Notes under the pieces: generated by a model
Told to the model about the DNA's origin: nothing
Seen by the model: only the letters and a program-made list of their open reading frames with translations
Databases searched by the model: none
In this document: piece by piece, positions 25,583 through 34,095 of the stretch
Layout of the letters: every line of letters begins with the position of its first letter
Numbering within the stretch: the first letter of the stretch is position 1
From: a bacterium
GTDB lineage: Bacteria; Desulfobacterota; S145-22
Direction: 5' to 3'
Assembly (NCBI GenBank): GCA_026986155.1
Contig: JALSPC010000109.1
Location: 1 to 36,886 of the forward strand
DNA: 36,886 bases
Position numbers and translations under genes: made by a program

Positions 25583-26827
25583 ATGACAAGTCAATTCGAA
25601 AACTTTTTTCACGTCATATCCAGGGAGGCGGCGGAAAAAACCATCCAGATCCATCTAGCCCCTCTCGGAAAAGAGACGGTTTCCCTGTCGAACGCCCTCG
25701 ACAGGATCTCCGCCGAGTCCCTGACCGCGCCGGAATCCCTGCCTCCCTTCGCCCGTTCCACAGTGGACGGATTCGCCGTGAAAAGCCAGGATACCTTCGG
25801 CGCATCGGAGGGATTTCCCGTGACACTCGAGGTGGCGGGGGTAATCTCCATCGGAACCCTTCCGGAGGCATCGCTGAAAAGGGGAAAAGCCATGGCTATT
25901 CCCACGGGAGGCGCTCTTCCCGAAGGGGCCGACGCCGTGGTCATGGTGGAGCACACCGAGTCCCCCGATCCCGCTTTCGTGGAGATCTACCGCCCGGTCT
26001 CCCCGTTCGAGAACGTCGTCCGTGCGGGAGAAGACATCGAAAAGGGCCGTCCCGTCCTCGAAAGGGGGCGCAAGATCCGGCCGCAGGAATTGGGGCTCCT
26101 GGCCGCCCTGGGCATCACCCGGGTTTCCGTGACGCGGAAACCTGTCGTGGGCATCATCTCCTCGGGCAACGAAGTGGTCTCTCCCGAGCGGGTCCCCGGT
26201 CCGGGACAGATCCGGGACATCAACCGTTTCACTCTCCAGGGACTCATCGCGCGAAGCGGCGGCGAGGCCCGGTTCATCGGTCTTACGCCCGACGACGAAG
26301 CCACCCTGAAAGACGCCTGTGAGAGGGGCCTCGCGTCGTGCGACCTCCTTCTCCTGTCGGGGGGAAGCTCCGTGGGGACCCGGGACCTGACCCTGAAGGT
26401 TCTCGAAGAATTCGGCGGTTTCGAGCTTCTCGCTCACGGAATCGCGGTAAGCCCGGGGAAACCGACCATCATCGCCAGGATCGGGGGAAAAATGATTTTC
26501 GGGCTGCCCGGCCACCCCGTTTCCACCTGGGTCATCGCCCTTCTGTTCGTCACACGCGCCATCCAGACCCTCCTCGGGGGCCGCGAGAACTACGCTCTCG
26601 CCTGGGACACGGCCGTCGTTGACGGAAACATCCCTTCCGCGCAGGGTCGTGAGGATTTCATCCGGGCGAAGGTGACAGGGGTCGGGAGAGCGGCCACCGC
26701 CTTTCCCATCTTCAGCAAATCCGGCGTCATCTCCTCGCTGGCCGCCGCCAACGCCCTCATCCGGATCCCCCTGAATTCCGAGGGGGTTTACAAGGGCGAA
26801 GAAGTCGCTATACTAAGACTCCCATGA
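25583..26827 (+). CDS. moeA: Molybdopterin molybdenumtransferase MoeA
   Basis: Inserts molybdate into adenylylated molybdopterin, last step of Moco synthesis. 414 residues with the usual domain order: STVDGFAVKSQD, PTGGALPEGADAVVMVEHTE, GNEVVSPERVPGPGQIRDIN, and the MogA-like core LLLLSGGSSVGTRDLTLKVL with LPGHPVSTWV. It lies 19 bp behind the HDOD gene and overlaps the second moeA by four bases. The ribosome site is weak (GGATAG). Confidence 0.95.
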   Translation: MTSQFENFFHVISREAAEKTIQIHLAPLGKETVSLSNALDRISAESLTAPESLPPFARSTVDGFAVKSQDTFGASEGFPVTLEVAGVISIGTLPEASLKRGKAMAIPTGGALPEGADAVVMVEHTESPDPAFVEIYRPVSPFENVVRAGEDIEKGRPVLERGRKIRPQELGLLAALGITRVSVTRKPVVGIISSGNEVVSPERVPGPGQIRDINRFTLQGLIARSGGEARFIGLTPDDEATLKDACERGLASCDLLLLSGGSSVGTRDLTLKVLEEFGGFELLAHGIAVSPGKPTIIARIGGKMIFGLPGHPVSTWVIALLFVTRAIQTLLGGRENYALAWDTAVVDGNIPSAQGREDFIRAKVTGVGRAATAFPIFSKSGVISSLAAANALIRIPLNSEGVYKGEEVAILRLP

Positions 26828-28734
26828 AACGATCCGTCTATCTACGTCTGACACCGCTCCCGGAAGCGCGGGAGCGGGTACTGGCCTCTATCGAATCCCT
26901 GAATACCCCCGATCCAGAGGTGGTTCCGGCCGCCGAGGCGGAAGGACGCGTCGCGGCGGAAGGTGTCTTCGCCCGCCGGTCCATCCCCCACTACGCGGCG
27001 GCGGCCATGGACGGCGTGGCCGTTGACGCGCGGGTCACCTACGGGGCGTCCGACGCCGCCCCCGTGACCTTGAAGGTGGGAGAAACGGCCTTCTGGGTCA
27101 ACACGGGGGCCCCCATGCCCCAAGACACCAACGCCGTCATCATGGTGGAATACCTCCTCGAAACGGGGCCCGGCACCCTGGAGATCCGCCAGGCCGCCCA
27201 TCCGTGGCAGCACGTCCGTCCCGTGGGGGAAGACATCATCCGGGGAGATCTCCTTCTCCTCCCCGGCCAGGTCATCGCGCCGGCGGACGTGGCGGTCCTG
27301 CTCAACGGGGGAATCTTCGAGGTTAGGGTTCGGCCGCGGCCCCGGATCGCCATCCTTCCCACTGGCTCGGAACTGGTTCCCCCCGAGACGACACCCAAGT
27401 CAGGACAGGTCATTGAGTCCAACAGCCGGATGATGGCGGCCTACGCGCGGCGGGACGGGGCCGTTGCCGACATCCTGCCGGCGTGTCCGGACGAGAAGGT
27501 GTCCCTTATGAACGCGCTGAACGAGGCCGCCGGGAAACACGATATTGTTTTCGTCCTGTCCGGCTCCTCCGCCGGCGCCAGGGACTTTACGCAAGCTGTT
27601 CTGGAAGTATCGGGGGAGATCCTTGTCCACGGCATCGCCATGATGCCGGGAAAGCCGGCCCTCTATGGAATCGTCGAACAAAAACCGGTCTTCGGCATCC
27701 CCGGCTATCCCACCTCCGCGGCCCTTTACTACGAAGAGATCATCTCCCCGTTCATCCGCGCCATCACCGGGCTTTCCCCCGTCAAAGCGCCCACACTGAC
27801 GGCGACCCTCTTCCGGAAGGTCCCGTCGAAGCTGGGGCAGGAGGAGTTCATACGGGTCCGGCTGGGAAAGGTGGGTGAGACTTGGATCGCCGTTCCCCTG
27901 GCCCGGGGCGCGGGCATTCTGAAAAGCCTCAGCGAGGCCGACGGGATCGTCCGAATCCCCCTGGCGTCGGAGGGCGCGTCGGAGGCGACCCCAGTGACCG
28001 TCCACCTGCGCAGGGAACCCTCCACCCTGGCGGGGCAAATCGTCTTCATCGGAAGCCACGACCTGAGCCTGGACCACCTCAACGTCCTGTTGGCTAAACG
28101 ATCGACGGGGGTCTCCCTTGCCATCGGCGCCGTGGGAAGCCTGGGCGGGCTCTTCGCCCTGAAGGGCGGCAAGGCGCACCTGACGGCCGTCCACCTCCTC
28201 GATCCCAAGTCCCAAACCTACAACCTCCCCTACGTGAGAAAATACCTGGCCGGGCGGCAGGTCCGCATCGTACGCCTCCTCAAACGCACCCAAGGCCTGA
28301 TGGTGCAAAAAGGCAATCCCAAGGGCATCAACACCATCGGGGACCTCGCGCGGAACGACGTCCAGTTCGTAAACCGCCAGCGGGGAGCGGGAACCCGTGT
28401 CCTTCTTGACTTCCTCCTGGGGCAAGCGGGCATTTCGCCCGACGACGTGTCCGGATACGCCAACGAGGTGGCCACCCACGCCATGGCGGCGGCGGAGATC
28501 CAGGGGGGCATGGCCGACTGTGGCCTGGGTATCCAGGCGGCGGCGCGGGCGCTGGACCTCGATTTCATCCCCCTGACCGAGGAACCCTACGACTTGGTGA
28601 TACCGGAGGAATTCTTCTTTGACTGGAGAATCCAGACCATGCTCGAAACCATCCGCTCGGAGACCTTCAGGGAATCAGTGCGCGGCCTCGGCGGATACGA
28701 CCCCGCGGAGAGCGGAACCGAGTTACCGTCATGA
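26824..28734 (+). CDS. moeA2: MoeA fused to a periplasmic-binding-protein-like domain
   Basis: 636 residues. Residues 1 to about 395 are a second MoeA (AAAMDGVAVDARV, NTGAPMPQDTNAVIMVEYL, LSGSSAGARDFTQAVLEV, FGIPGYPTSAALYY). Residues about 400-620 form a PBP-like domain (FIGSHDLSLDHLNVLLA, VNRQRGAGTRVLLDFLLGQ, HAMAAAEIQGGMADCGLGIQ) of the type also found in MoeA/LysR-like molybdate proteins. The PBP half has no signal peptide, so it works in the cytosol, probably as a molybdate or tungstate sensor or delivery domain. A second MoeA could serve tungsten rather than molybdenum. ATGA overlaps join it to both neighbours. Confidence 0.93.
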   Translation: MKRSVYLRLTPLPEARERVLASIESLNTPDPEVVPAAEAEGRVAAEGVFARRSIPHYAAAAMDGVAVDARVTYGASDAAPVTLKVGETAFWVNTGAPMPQDTNAVIMVEYLLETGPGTLEIRQAAHPWQHVRPVGEDIIRGDLLLLPGQVIAPADVAVLLNGGIFEVRVRPRPRIAILPTGSELVPPETTPKSGQVIESNSRMMAAYARRDGAVADILPACPDEKVSLMNALNEAAGKHDIVFVLSGSSAGARDFTQAVLEVSGEILVHGIAMMPGKPALYGIVEQKPVFGIPGYPTSAALYYEEIISPFIRAITGLSPVKAPTLTATLFRKVPSKLGQEEFIRVRLGKVGETWIAVPLARGAGILKSLSEADGIVRIPLASEGASEATPVTVHLRREPSTLAGQIVFIGSHDLSLDHLNVLLAKRSTGVSLAIGAVGSLGGLFALKGGKAHLTAVHLLDPKSQTYNLPYVRKYLAGRQVRIVRLLKRTQGLMVQKGNPKGINTIGDLARNDVQFVNRQRGAGTRVLLDFLLGQAGISPDDVSGYANEVATHAMAAAEIQGGMADCGLGIQAAARALDLDFIPLTEEPYDLVIPEEFFFDWRIQTMLETIRSETFRESVRGLGGYDPAESGTELPS

Positions 28735-29714
28735 AACCGGTCTTGAAAGACAGATTCGGCCGTGTCATCGATTATCTCCGCATCTCCATCACCGACCACT
28801 GCAACCTGCGATGTCTCTACTGTGTGACGGACGACATCGCGTGGGTGCCCCACGAGGAGATCCTGCGTTTCGAAGAGATCGCCACCATTGTCTCGGCCTT
28901 CGTCGAGGAAGGCATCCGCAAGATTCGCGTCACGGGGGGGGAACCCCTCATGCGCAAGGGGCTGCCCGATTTCATCGCTGGTCTCTCCCGGATTGACGGC
29001 ATCGACGACCTGAGCCTGACGACCAACGGGGTCCTTTTGAAACGGTTCGCCGGCGAGTTGAAAGAGGCCGGCCTTAAGCGCATCAACGTGAGCCTCGACA
29101 CCCTGAAACCGGACCTCTACAAGGCCATTACCGGCAGGGATTTCTTCCGTCAGGTGTGGGAAGGCATTGAAATGGCCCGGACGGTGGGACTTTCCCCCGT
29201 GAAAATCAACGTGGTGGCCATGAAGGAATACAACGAGTCCGAGATACTTGACTTCGCGCGGCTCACCCTCAGGAAACCCTACGTGGTCCGGTTCATCGAG
29301 TACATGCCCCTCAACGAGACGTGGGACAGCCACAACTTTCTCAGCGTGGACGACATCAAGGCGAAGATAGAATCGGAATTTCCCCTGGTACCCATCGACG
29401 GAACCCACAACAATGGGCCCGCCCGTGTCTTCAAGATCCCCGGTGGGAAGGGCGAGATTGGACTGATCAGCCCTCTGAGCAACCATTTCTGCGGCGCGTG
29501 CAACCGGCTGAGGCTCACCTCCGACGGTCACCTCCGCCCCTGCCTCTTCTCCAACACCGAGGTGGACATCAAGACGCCCCTCCGCGCGGGGGCCGACACG
29601 ACGGTACTCAAAAAAATCCTTCATGAAACCCTTTCATTGAAACCCAAGCGTCACCACATGCAGTCGGTCTCCGCGCCCAAGTGCCATCGGGGCATGTGGA
29701 GCATCGGCGGGTAG
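28731..29714 (+). CDS. moaA: GTP 3',8-cyclase MoaA (radical SAM)
   Basis: First step of Moco synthesis, rearranging GTP with S-adenosylmethionine. The radical-SAM cluster is Cys24, Cys28, Cys31 (DHCNLRCLYC); the second 4Fe-4S cluster is Cys254, Cys257, Cys271 (FCGACNRLRL...RPCLF). The C-terminus ends in SIGG, the conserved double glycine needed for activity. 327 residues; ATG overlaps the preceding stop by four bases. Confidence 0.97.
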   Translation: MKPVLKDRFGRVIDYLRISITDHCNLRCLYCVTDDIAWVPHEEILRFEEIATIVSAFVEEGIRKIRVTGGEPLMRKGLPDFIAGLSRIDGIDDLSLTTNGVLLKRFAGELKEAGLKRINVSLDTLKPDLYKAITGRDFFRQVWEGIEMARTVGLSPVKINVVAMKEYNESEILDFARLTLRKPYVVRFIEYMPLNETWDSHNFLSVDDIKAKIESEFPLVPIDGTHNNGPARVFKIPGGKGEIGLISPLSNHFCGACNRLRLTSDGHLRPCLFSNTEVDIKTPLRAGADTTVLKKILHETLSLKPKRHHMQSVSAPKCHRGMWSIGG

Positions 29715-29732
29715 AACCGCCAGGGAGGTGCC

Positions 29733-30209
29733 ATGGATACCCTGACCCACCTGAACGAAACCGGCGAGGCCAACATGGTCGACGTCACGAAGAAACCGGA
29801 AACCATCCGGGTCGCCGTGGCCCGGGGGAAGATCCGGATGAAACCGGAAACCTTCCGGCTTATTCGGGAGGGCGAGATGAAAAAGGGGGACGTTCTGGGA
29901 ACAGCGCGTATCGCCGGCATCATGGCCGCCAAGCAGACCCCCCGTCTCATCCCCCTCTGCCATCCCATACCCATCAGTAAAATCTCCGTGGCGTTTGAAC
30001 TGGATGAGGACAACGCCGTCATCACGGCCACGGCGGAGGTCAAGAACCGGGGGGCCACCGGCGTGGAGATGGAGGCACTGACCGCCGTCACGATCAGCTT
30101 ACTGACCATCTACGACATGGGAAAAGCCGTGGACCGCGGGATGGTCATGGAGGACATCCACCTGGTGAAAAAGAGCGGCGGAAAAAGCGGAACGTATTTG
30201 TTTGAATAG
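29733..30209 (+). CDS. moaC: Cyclic pyranopterin monophosphate synthase MoaC
   Basis: Completes conversion of the MoaA product to cyclic pyranopterin monophosphate. Signature [15 protein letters not shown], the [11 protein letters not shown] helix and the end [13 protein letters not shown] are intact; 158 residues. GGGAGGTGCC stands before the ATG. MoaD, MoaE and MobA are not in the window. Confidence 0.97.
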   Translation: MDTLTHLNETGEANMVDVTKKPETIRVAVARGKIRMKPETFRLIREGEMKKGDVLGTARIAGIMAAKQTPRLIPLCHPIPISKISVAFELDEDNAVITATAEVKNRGATGVEMEALTAVTISLLTIYDMGKAVDRGMVMEDIHLVKKSGGKSGTYLFE

Positions 30210-30212
30210 GGT

Positions 30213-30371
30213 GGCCGCTTCGCGGCCTTGAAGGTAGAAGGTAGAAGGTAAAAGGTAAAAGTGTGTTTTACTTCAGCCTTTTGTTGTTAGTCTGAAGGTC
30301 GGGGCTTCGCCCATTGAAGTCTGAAGTCCGAAGGGTTTTTTACTTCAGTCTTCAGTCTTTGGACTTTAAAC
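30213..30371. repeat. Hairpin and short tandem/inverted repeats between moaC and the MOSC-MogA gene
   Basis: First a GGCCGC-TTC-GCGGCC hairpin (30213-30227). Then about 4.5 tandem heptamers GAAGGTA/AAAGGTA (30230-30261). Then two GAAGTC-type repeats (TGAAGTCTGAAGTCCGAAG near 30315) and their approximate complement CTTCAGTCTTCAGTC near 30345, which can fold on each other. The spacer is 184 bp and carries no gene. Such repeats usually are dispersed intergenic elements; copy number elsewhere cannot be seen here. Confidence 0.7.
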
Positions 30372-30393
30372 AAAACAAACAGGGAATTTAACG

Positions 30394-31332
30394 ATGCATG
30401 GTCACGTGATTTCGGTCAATCTCAGCAAGGTAAGGGGGGTCTCCAAGCACCCCGTGGACAAGGGAATCCTGACGCCCGACTGGGGGCTCAAAGGCGACGC
30501 CCACGGCGGCGACTGGGACCGGCAGGTAAGCCTTTTCCCCGTCGAGACGATGGCCCTGGTTCCCAAGGCCGTTCGGGCCTCCTTTGAACCTAACACCTAT
30601 TCCGAGAATCTCACCATCGAGGGGCTTCCCCCGGAAAACCTCCGGATCGGAACGGTCCTTGCCATCGGAACGGTCCGTATCAAGATCCTCCAGATAGGCA
30701 AATCTGCGTTCGAGCCGCCGGAAAGCGGCCGTCCCTACATCGTAAGCCGGGAGGGGCGATTCGGCCGCGTCCTGGCGGGGGGAACCGTGAAGGCGGGGGA
30801 TATCGTTGAGATCGTGGAAGAAGGCGCCCTTCCCCCGGACGCCCCGGGCATCGCCCTTGTGACCCTCAGCGACAAGGGCGCCGCGGGTCAACGGGAGGAC
30901 GTGAGCGGACGCTTCCTCCGGTGGTACGCCACCCGCATGGGGGGCCGGGTCCTTTTCAGCGAGATCATCCCGGACGAGAAGGCGGAAATCCGGGCGGCCC
31001 TGCGCGAGGGCGTCGCGGCGGGAGCGGATCTCATCCTCACCACGGGGGGGACGGGGCTCGGGCCCCGGGATGTCACGCCCGACGTGACCCTGGAGATCAT
31101 CGATCGGGAGGTTCCCGGGTTCGCGGAGGCCATGCGGGCCGAAAGCCTGAAAAAGACCCCCAACGCCATGATCTCCCGGGCCGTGAGCGGCGTGGCGGGC
31201 AAGTCCCTCATCATCAATCTTCCCGGAAGCCCCAAGGCGGTGGCCGAATGCATGGAGGTCATCTTCCCCGCCCTTCGGCACGCCATCGACAAGCTGCGGG
31301 GAGACCCCACGGAATGCGCGACAGAGTTGTGA
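30394..31332 (+). CDS. MOSC-MogA/MoaB fusion protein
   Basis: 312 residues. The N-terminal MOSC domain (1 to about 143) begins HVISVNLSKVRGVSKHPV and has SENLTIEGLP; the C-terminal domain (about 150-305) is a MogA/MoaB molybdopterin adenylyltransferase with TTGGTGLGPRDVTPD (216-230) and NLPGSPKAVAECME. The fusion would activate molybdopterin with AMP for MoeA, while MOSC may bind the cofactor or a sulfur carrier. The usual MOSC cysteine segment after IGK (normally GK-x-C-H-x-x-C) reads IGKSAFEPPESGRPYI here, with no Cys at all. AGGGA precedes the ATG. Confidence 0.9.
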   Translation: MHGHVISVNLSKVRGVSKHPVDKGILTPDWGLKGDAHGGDWDRQVSLFPVETMALVPKAVRASFEPNTYSENLTIEGLPPENLRIGTVLAIGTVRIKILQIGKSAFEPPESGRPYIVSREGRFGRVLAGGTVKAGDIVEIVEEGALPPDAPGIALVTLSDKGAAGQREDVSGRFLRWYATRMGGRVLFSEIIPDEKAEIRAALREGVAAGADLILTTGGTGLGPRDVTPDVTLEIIDREVPGFAEAMRAESLKKTPNAMISRAVSGVAGKSLIINLPGSPKAVAECMEVIFPALRHAIDKLRGDPTECATEL

Positions 31333-31370
31333 CACTTCACAAAAAAATAGCGCCTTTCACCGTGTCCGGT

Positions 31371-31398
31371 TTGACATTTCCCCATCGGTTGTTAGAAT
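31371..31398 (+). promoter_or_regulatory. Sigma-70-type promoter of ccsB
   Basis: TTGACA (31371-31376), 16-base spacer, TAGAAT (31393-31398), about 30 bp before the ribosome site AAGGAAGGAC. Confidence 0.7.
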
Positions 31399-31435
31399 GT
31401 AAGGGTAATTAGTCAAAACAAGGAAGGACAAGATC

Positions 31436-32287
31436 ATGCATCAGGTTCCAATGATCAGCTCGAAGCTCTTCGGGGTTGCCATGATGACCTACATCGTGGC
31501 GACGCTGCTCTACCTGGCCTTCATGGCCTTCAAGAACAAGAAGGTGGGAACCGCGGCCACCGGCGTGTTGATCCTCGGGTTCCTGGTCCATACCGCCGGG
31601 ATCGCCTTCCGGTGGCATGAGACCCACCTGACGGGATACGGGTATGTTCCCCTGTCCAACATGTACGAGTCGCTCATCTTCTTCTCCTGGACGATGGTTC
31701 TCATCTACCTTATTTTCGAATGGCGCTACAAGCGAAAGATCATCGGGGTCTTCTTCATCCCCCTGGCGTTTCTCGCCATCGCGGCCACTTCCATCATCCC
31801 CGGGGTCAGCGACCGGATCACCCCCCTCATACCCGCGCTGCAGAGCAACTGGCTCACCATCCACGTGACGACCTGTTTCTTCGGGTACGCCGCCTTCGCC
31901 GCGGCCTTCGTGGTAAGCCTCCTCTATCTCCTGCAATACAAGCGGAGCAAGGCGGGCGATCCCATCTCGTGGCTTCCCGAGGCGCGGGTCCTGGACGACG
32001 CCAACTACAAGTCCATCATCATCGGGTTTCCCATGCTGACCATCGGCATCATCACGGGGGCCATGTGGGCCAACTACGCCTGGGGCAGCTACTGGAGCTG
32101 GGACCCCAAGGAGACCTGGTCACTGATTACCTGGTTCATCTACGCCGCCTTCCTGCACGCCCGCTATACCCGCGGATGGCACGGGCGGAAGGCCGCTTAC
32201 CTTTCAGTCCTGGGATTTCTGGCCGTGCTTTTTACCTATTTCGGGGTCAACTTCCTCATCTCCGGGCTCCACAGCTACGCGACTTAG
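31436..32287 (+). CDS. ccsB: Cytochrome c biogenesis protein CcsB (CcsA/CcmC superfamily heme handler)
   Basis: 283 residues, about eight transmembrane helices. It carries the heme-presenting tryptophan motif WGSYWSWDPKETW (216-228) and histidines flanking it in the right places (His143, His241). With a ResB/Ccs1 partner, not present here, it moves heme out of the cytoplasm and attaches it to CxxCH motifs, such as those of the decaheme cytochrome at 5761-6744. It stands alone between its own promoter and a terminator. Confidence 0.92.
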   Translation: MHQVPMISSKLFGVAMMTYIVATLLYLAFMAFKNKKVGTAATGVLILGFLVHTAGIAFRWHETHLTGYGYVPLSNMYESLIFFSWTMVLIYLIFEWRYKRKIIGVFFIPLAFLAIAATSIIPGVSDRITPLIPALQSNWLTIHVTTCFFGYAAFAAAFVVSLLYLLQYKRSKAGDPISWLPEARVLDDANYKSIIIGFPMLTIGIITGAMWANYAWGSYWSWDPKETWSLITWFIYAAFLHARYTRGWHGRKAAYLSVLGFLAVLFTYFGVNFLISGLHSYAT

Positions 32288-32313
32288 CCCGCCACGAAGT
32301 CCGCGAACAATAA

Positions 32314-32345
32314 AAAAAGCCCGCCGATACGCGCGGGCTTTTCTC
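32314..32345. terminator. Bidirectional terminator between ccsB and the ACT gene
   Basis: AAGCCCGC and GCGGGCTT form an 8-bp stem (core 32319-32324 / 32333-32338) with AAAAAAA on the left and TTTT on the right, so it serves both converging transcripts. Confidence 0.85.
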
Positions 32346-32364
32346 CGTTTGCGTTCTTCGGTTT

Positions 32365-32790
32365 CTACAGGTTATAGAGTTCCTCGCCGATGAGTTTCAC
32401 CCAGTTCTGTTTCAGGACCTCCTCCGCCTCTTCAAGGTTGTCCACCCCCACGATGAGGACCGTCTTGTCCTTCGTGCCTAAGCAGGGGTAGAGGTAGGAG
32501 ACGTTGATATTCTTCTCCTTCAGCGGTTTCAGAATGGCGTTGAGCCCGCCGGGATGATGGGGGGCCTCCGCCGCCAACACGTCGGCGGGATGGATGATGT
32601 AGTGGTTGCTTTTCAATATCTCCATCGCCTTGTCCGGGTCGTTGGCCACGATCCGGATGGAGCTGATGTCCGCCGCGTCCACGACGCTAATAGCGATGAT
32701 GTTAATCCCGTTCTTCCCCAGGATCTCGCTGACTTCCGACAACTTGCCCGGGACGTTTTCCAGGCTTATCGATATCTGTTTTATCGGCAT
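32365..32790 (-). CDS. Tandem ACT-domain protein
   Basis: 141 residues made of two ACT domains: first MPIKQISISLENVPGKLSEV, second from about 72 with AAEAPHHPGGLNAILKPLKEKNI and then NVSYLYPC. ACT domains bind amino acids and regulate partner enzymes. The start overlaps the stop of the oxidoreductase gamma subunit by one base (TGATG), so it probably adjusts the oxidoreductase to amino-acid supply. No catalytic domain is attached. Confidence 0.9.
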   Translation of the reverse strand: MPIKQISISLENVPGKLSEVSEILGKNGINIIAISVVDAADISSIRIVANDPDKAMEILKSNHYIIHPADVLAAEAPHHPGGLNAILKPLKEKNINVSYLYPCLGTKDKTVLIVGVDNLEEAEEVLKQNWVKLIGEELYNL

Positions 32791-33341
32791 CAGGCCTTTC
32801 CTCCGTTGTTCCTCATGTAATCGAACCCCACGTCGAGGGCCTTGAGGTTCATTTCCTTCGCTTTCTTTTTCTCCTTGAAAACGTCACCTATGGCGCTTCG
32901 GACGCTTTCCATTTTGACCAGCCCCGTCTTTTCGATGAATCCCCCGAGCATGACCATGTTGGCGCTCTGGTCGCTTCCCAGGTCGTGTGCCAGGTCGTTG
33001 CAGGGAATCTCATAGAGAACGATGTCGCCGCGGACCGGCCGGGATTCCACCAGGTTGGTATTGATGAACATCACCCCGCCCGTGAGGATCTGGTGCTGGA
33101 ACTTTTCAAGGGAGGGATTGTTCATGACAACCACGTTGTCGGGCGCCGAGGCGATGGGAGAGGCGATCTCCTCGTTGGAGATGGCCACGGTGCAGTTGGC
33201 CGTTCCGCCCCGCACCTCCGCGCCGTAAGAGGGAAGGTAGGTTACCTGGAGCCCCTCCACCATGGCGGCGTATGCCAAGACGTAGCCCATGGAAAGGACA
33301 CCCTGTCCCCCGAATCCGGCGAATATGGTTTTAATGAGCAT
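32790..33341 (-). CDS. vorC: 2-oxoacid:ferredoxin oxidoreductase, gamma subunit
   Basis: 183 residues from the ATG at 33341, which has GGAGG six bases upstream (the frame is open further). The gamma-domain motif FAGFGGQGVLSMGYVLAYA and PSYGAEVRGGTANCTV are diagnostic of POR/VOR/KOR gamma subunits. It overlaps the beta-subunit gene by 11 bp. Its role is structural and in CoA-dependent catalysis within the multi-subunit enzyme. Confidence 0.92.
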   Translation of the reverse strand: MLIKTIFAGFGGQGVLSMGYVLAYAAMVEGLQVTYLPSYGAEVRGGTANCTVAISNEEIASPIASAPDNVVVMNNPSLEKFQHQILTGGVMFINTNLVESRPVRGDIVLYEIPCNDLAHDLGSDQSANMVMLGGFIEKTGLVKMESVRSAIGDVFKEKKKAKEMNLKALDVGFDYMRNNGGKA

Positions 33342-34095
33342 TTTTGCCCTCCTCCGGCGCGGTGACATCCTTGATCACGCCCAGGGGGAAGTAGTTGACC
33401 ATCTCCGTGTCCACCCACCGGCACGCCTCGATGGGACTCATCTTCAGGTTGGTGGGACACGGCGACAGAACCTCCACCAGAGTAAAGCCCAGACCCTTGA
33501 GCTGGATCTCGAAGGCCTTCCGGACAGCCTTTTTCGTGGCCCGTATCCCCGCCGGGGAGGTGACGGAGGTCCGTTCGATGTAGGCGCTCCCCCGCGTGAC
33601 GGCCAGCATCTCGCTCAGGTTGAGAGGAAAGCCGTCCCGGTTTCCCACCCTCCCGCCGGGAGAGGTGGTCGTCGTCTGTCCCAGGATGGTGGTAGGGGCC
33701 ATTTGTCCCCCCGTCATCCCATAGACGGCGTTGTTGACGAAGATACAGGTGATGCGTTCGCCCCGGTTCGCCGCGTGGACGGTCTCCGCCGTCCCGATGG
33801 CCGCGATGTCTCCGTCTCCCTGGTAGGTAAAGACCAGGTGATCCGGCAAGACCCGCTTGACACCCGTGGCCAGCGCGGCGCCGCGGCCGTGGGCGGCCTC
33901 GCCCATGTCCACGTCGAAATAATTATAAGCCAAAACGGCACATCCCGCGGGCGGCACGCCGATGGCAATCTCCTCCACGCCCATCTCCTCGATCACCTCC
34001 GCCACGATACGGTGCAGCAGGCTGTGGCCGCACCCCGGGCAGTAGTGATAGGGAACTGGCTTGAGGGTCTTGGGCCTCCCAAAAACCTTCTTCAT
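33331..34095 (-). CDS. vorA: 2-oxoacid:ferredoxin oxidoreductase, beta (TPP-binding) subunit
   Basis: 254 residues. Binds thiamine diphosphate through GDGDIAAIGTAETVHAANRG ... NNAVYGMTGGQ, and a CPGCGHS motif (Cys19, Cys22) contributes to the 4Fe-4S cluster. It oxidatively decarboxylates a 2-oxoacid to its acyl-CoA with ferredoxin. 2-Oxoisovalerate and 2-oxoglutarate types cannot be separated reliably by eye; VOR is favoured because of the ACT partner and subunit order. Confidence 0.92.
   Translation of the reverse strand: MKKVFGRPKTLKPVPYHYCPGCGHSLLHRIVAEVIEEMGVEEIAIGVPPAGCAVLAYNYFDVDMGEAAHGRGAALATGVKRVLPDHLVFTYQGDGDIAAIGTAETVHAANRGERITCIFVNNAVYGMTGGQMAPTTILGQTTTTSPGGRVGNRDGFPLNLSEMLAVTRGSAYIERTSVTSPAGIRATKKAVRKAFEIQLKGLGFTLVEVLSPCPTNLKMSPIEACRWVDTEMVNYFPLGVIKDVTAPEEGKNAH

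Noticed and set aside
30230-30371. Possible CRISPR array
   Set aside because: Units are only 6-7 bp without spacers and no cas gene is near, so these are simple tandem and inverted repeats.
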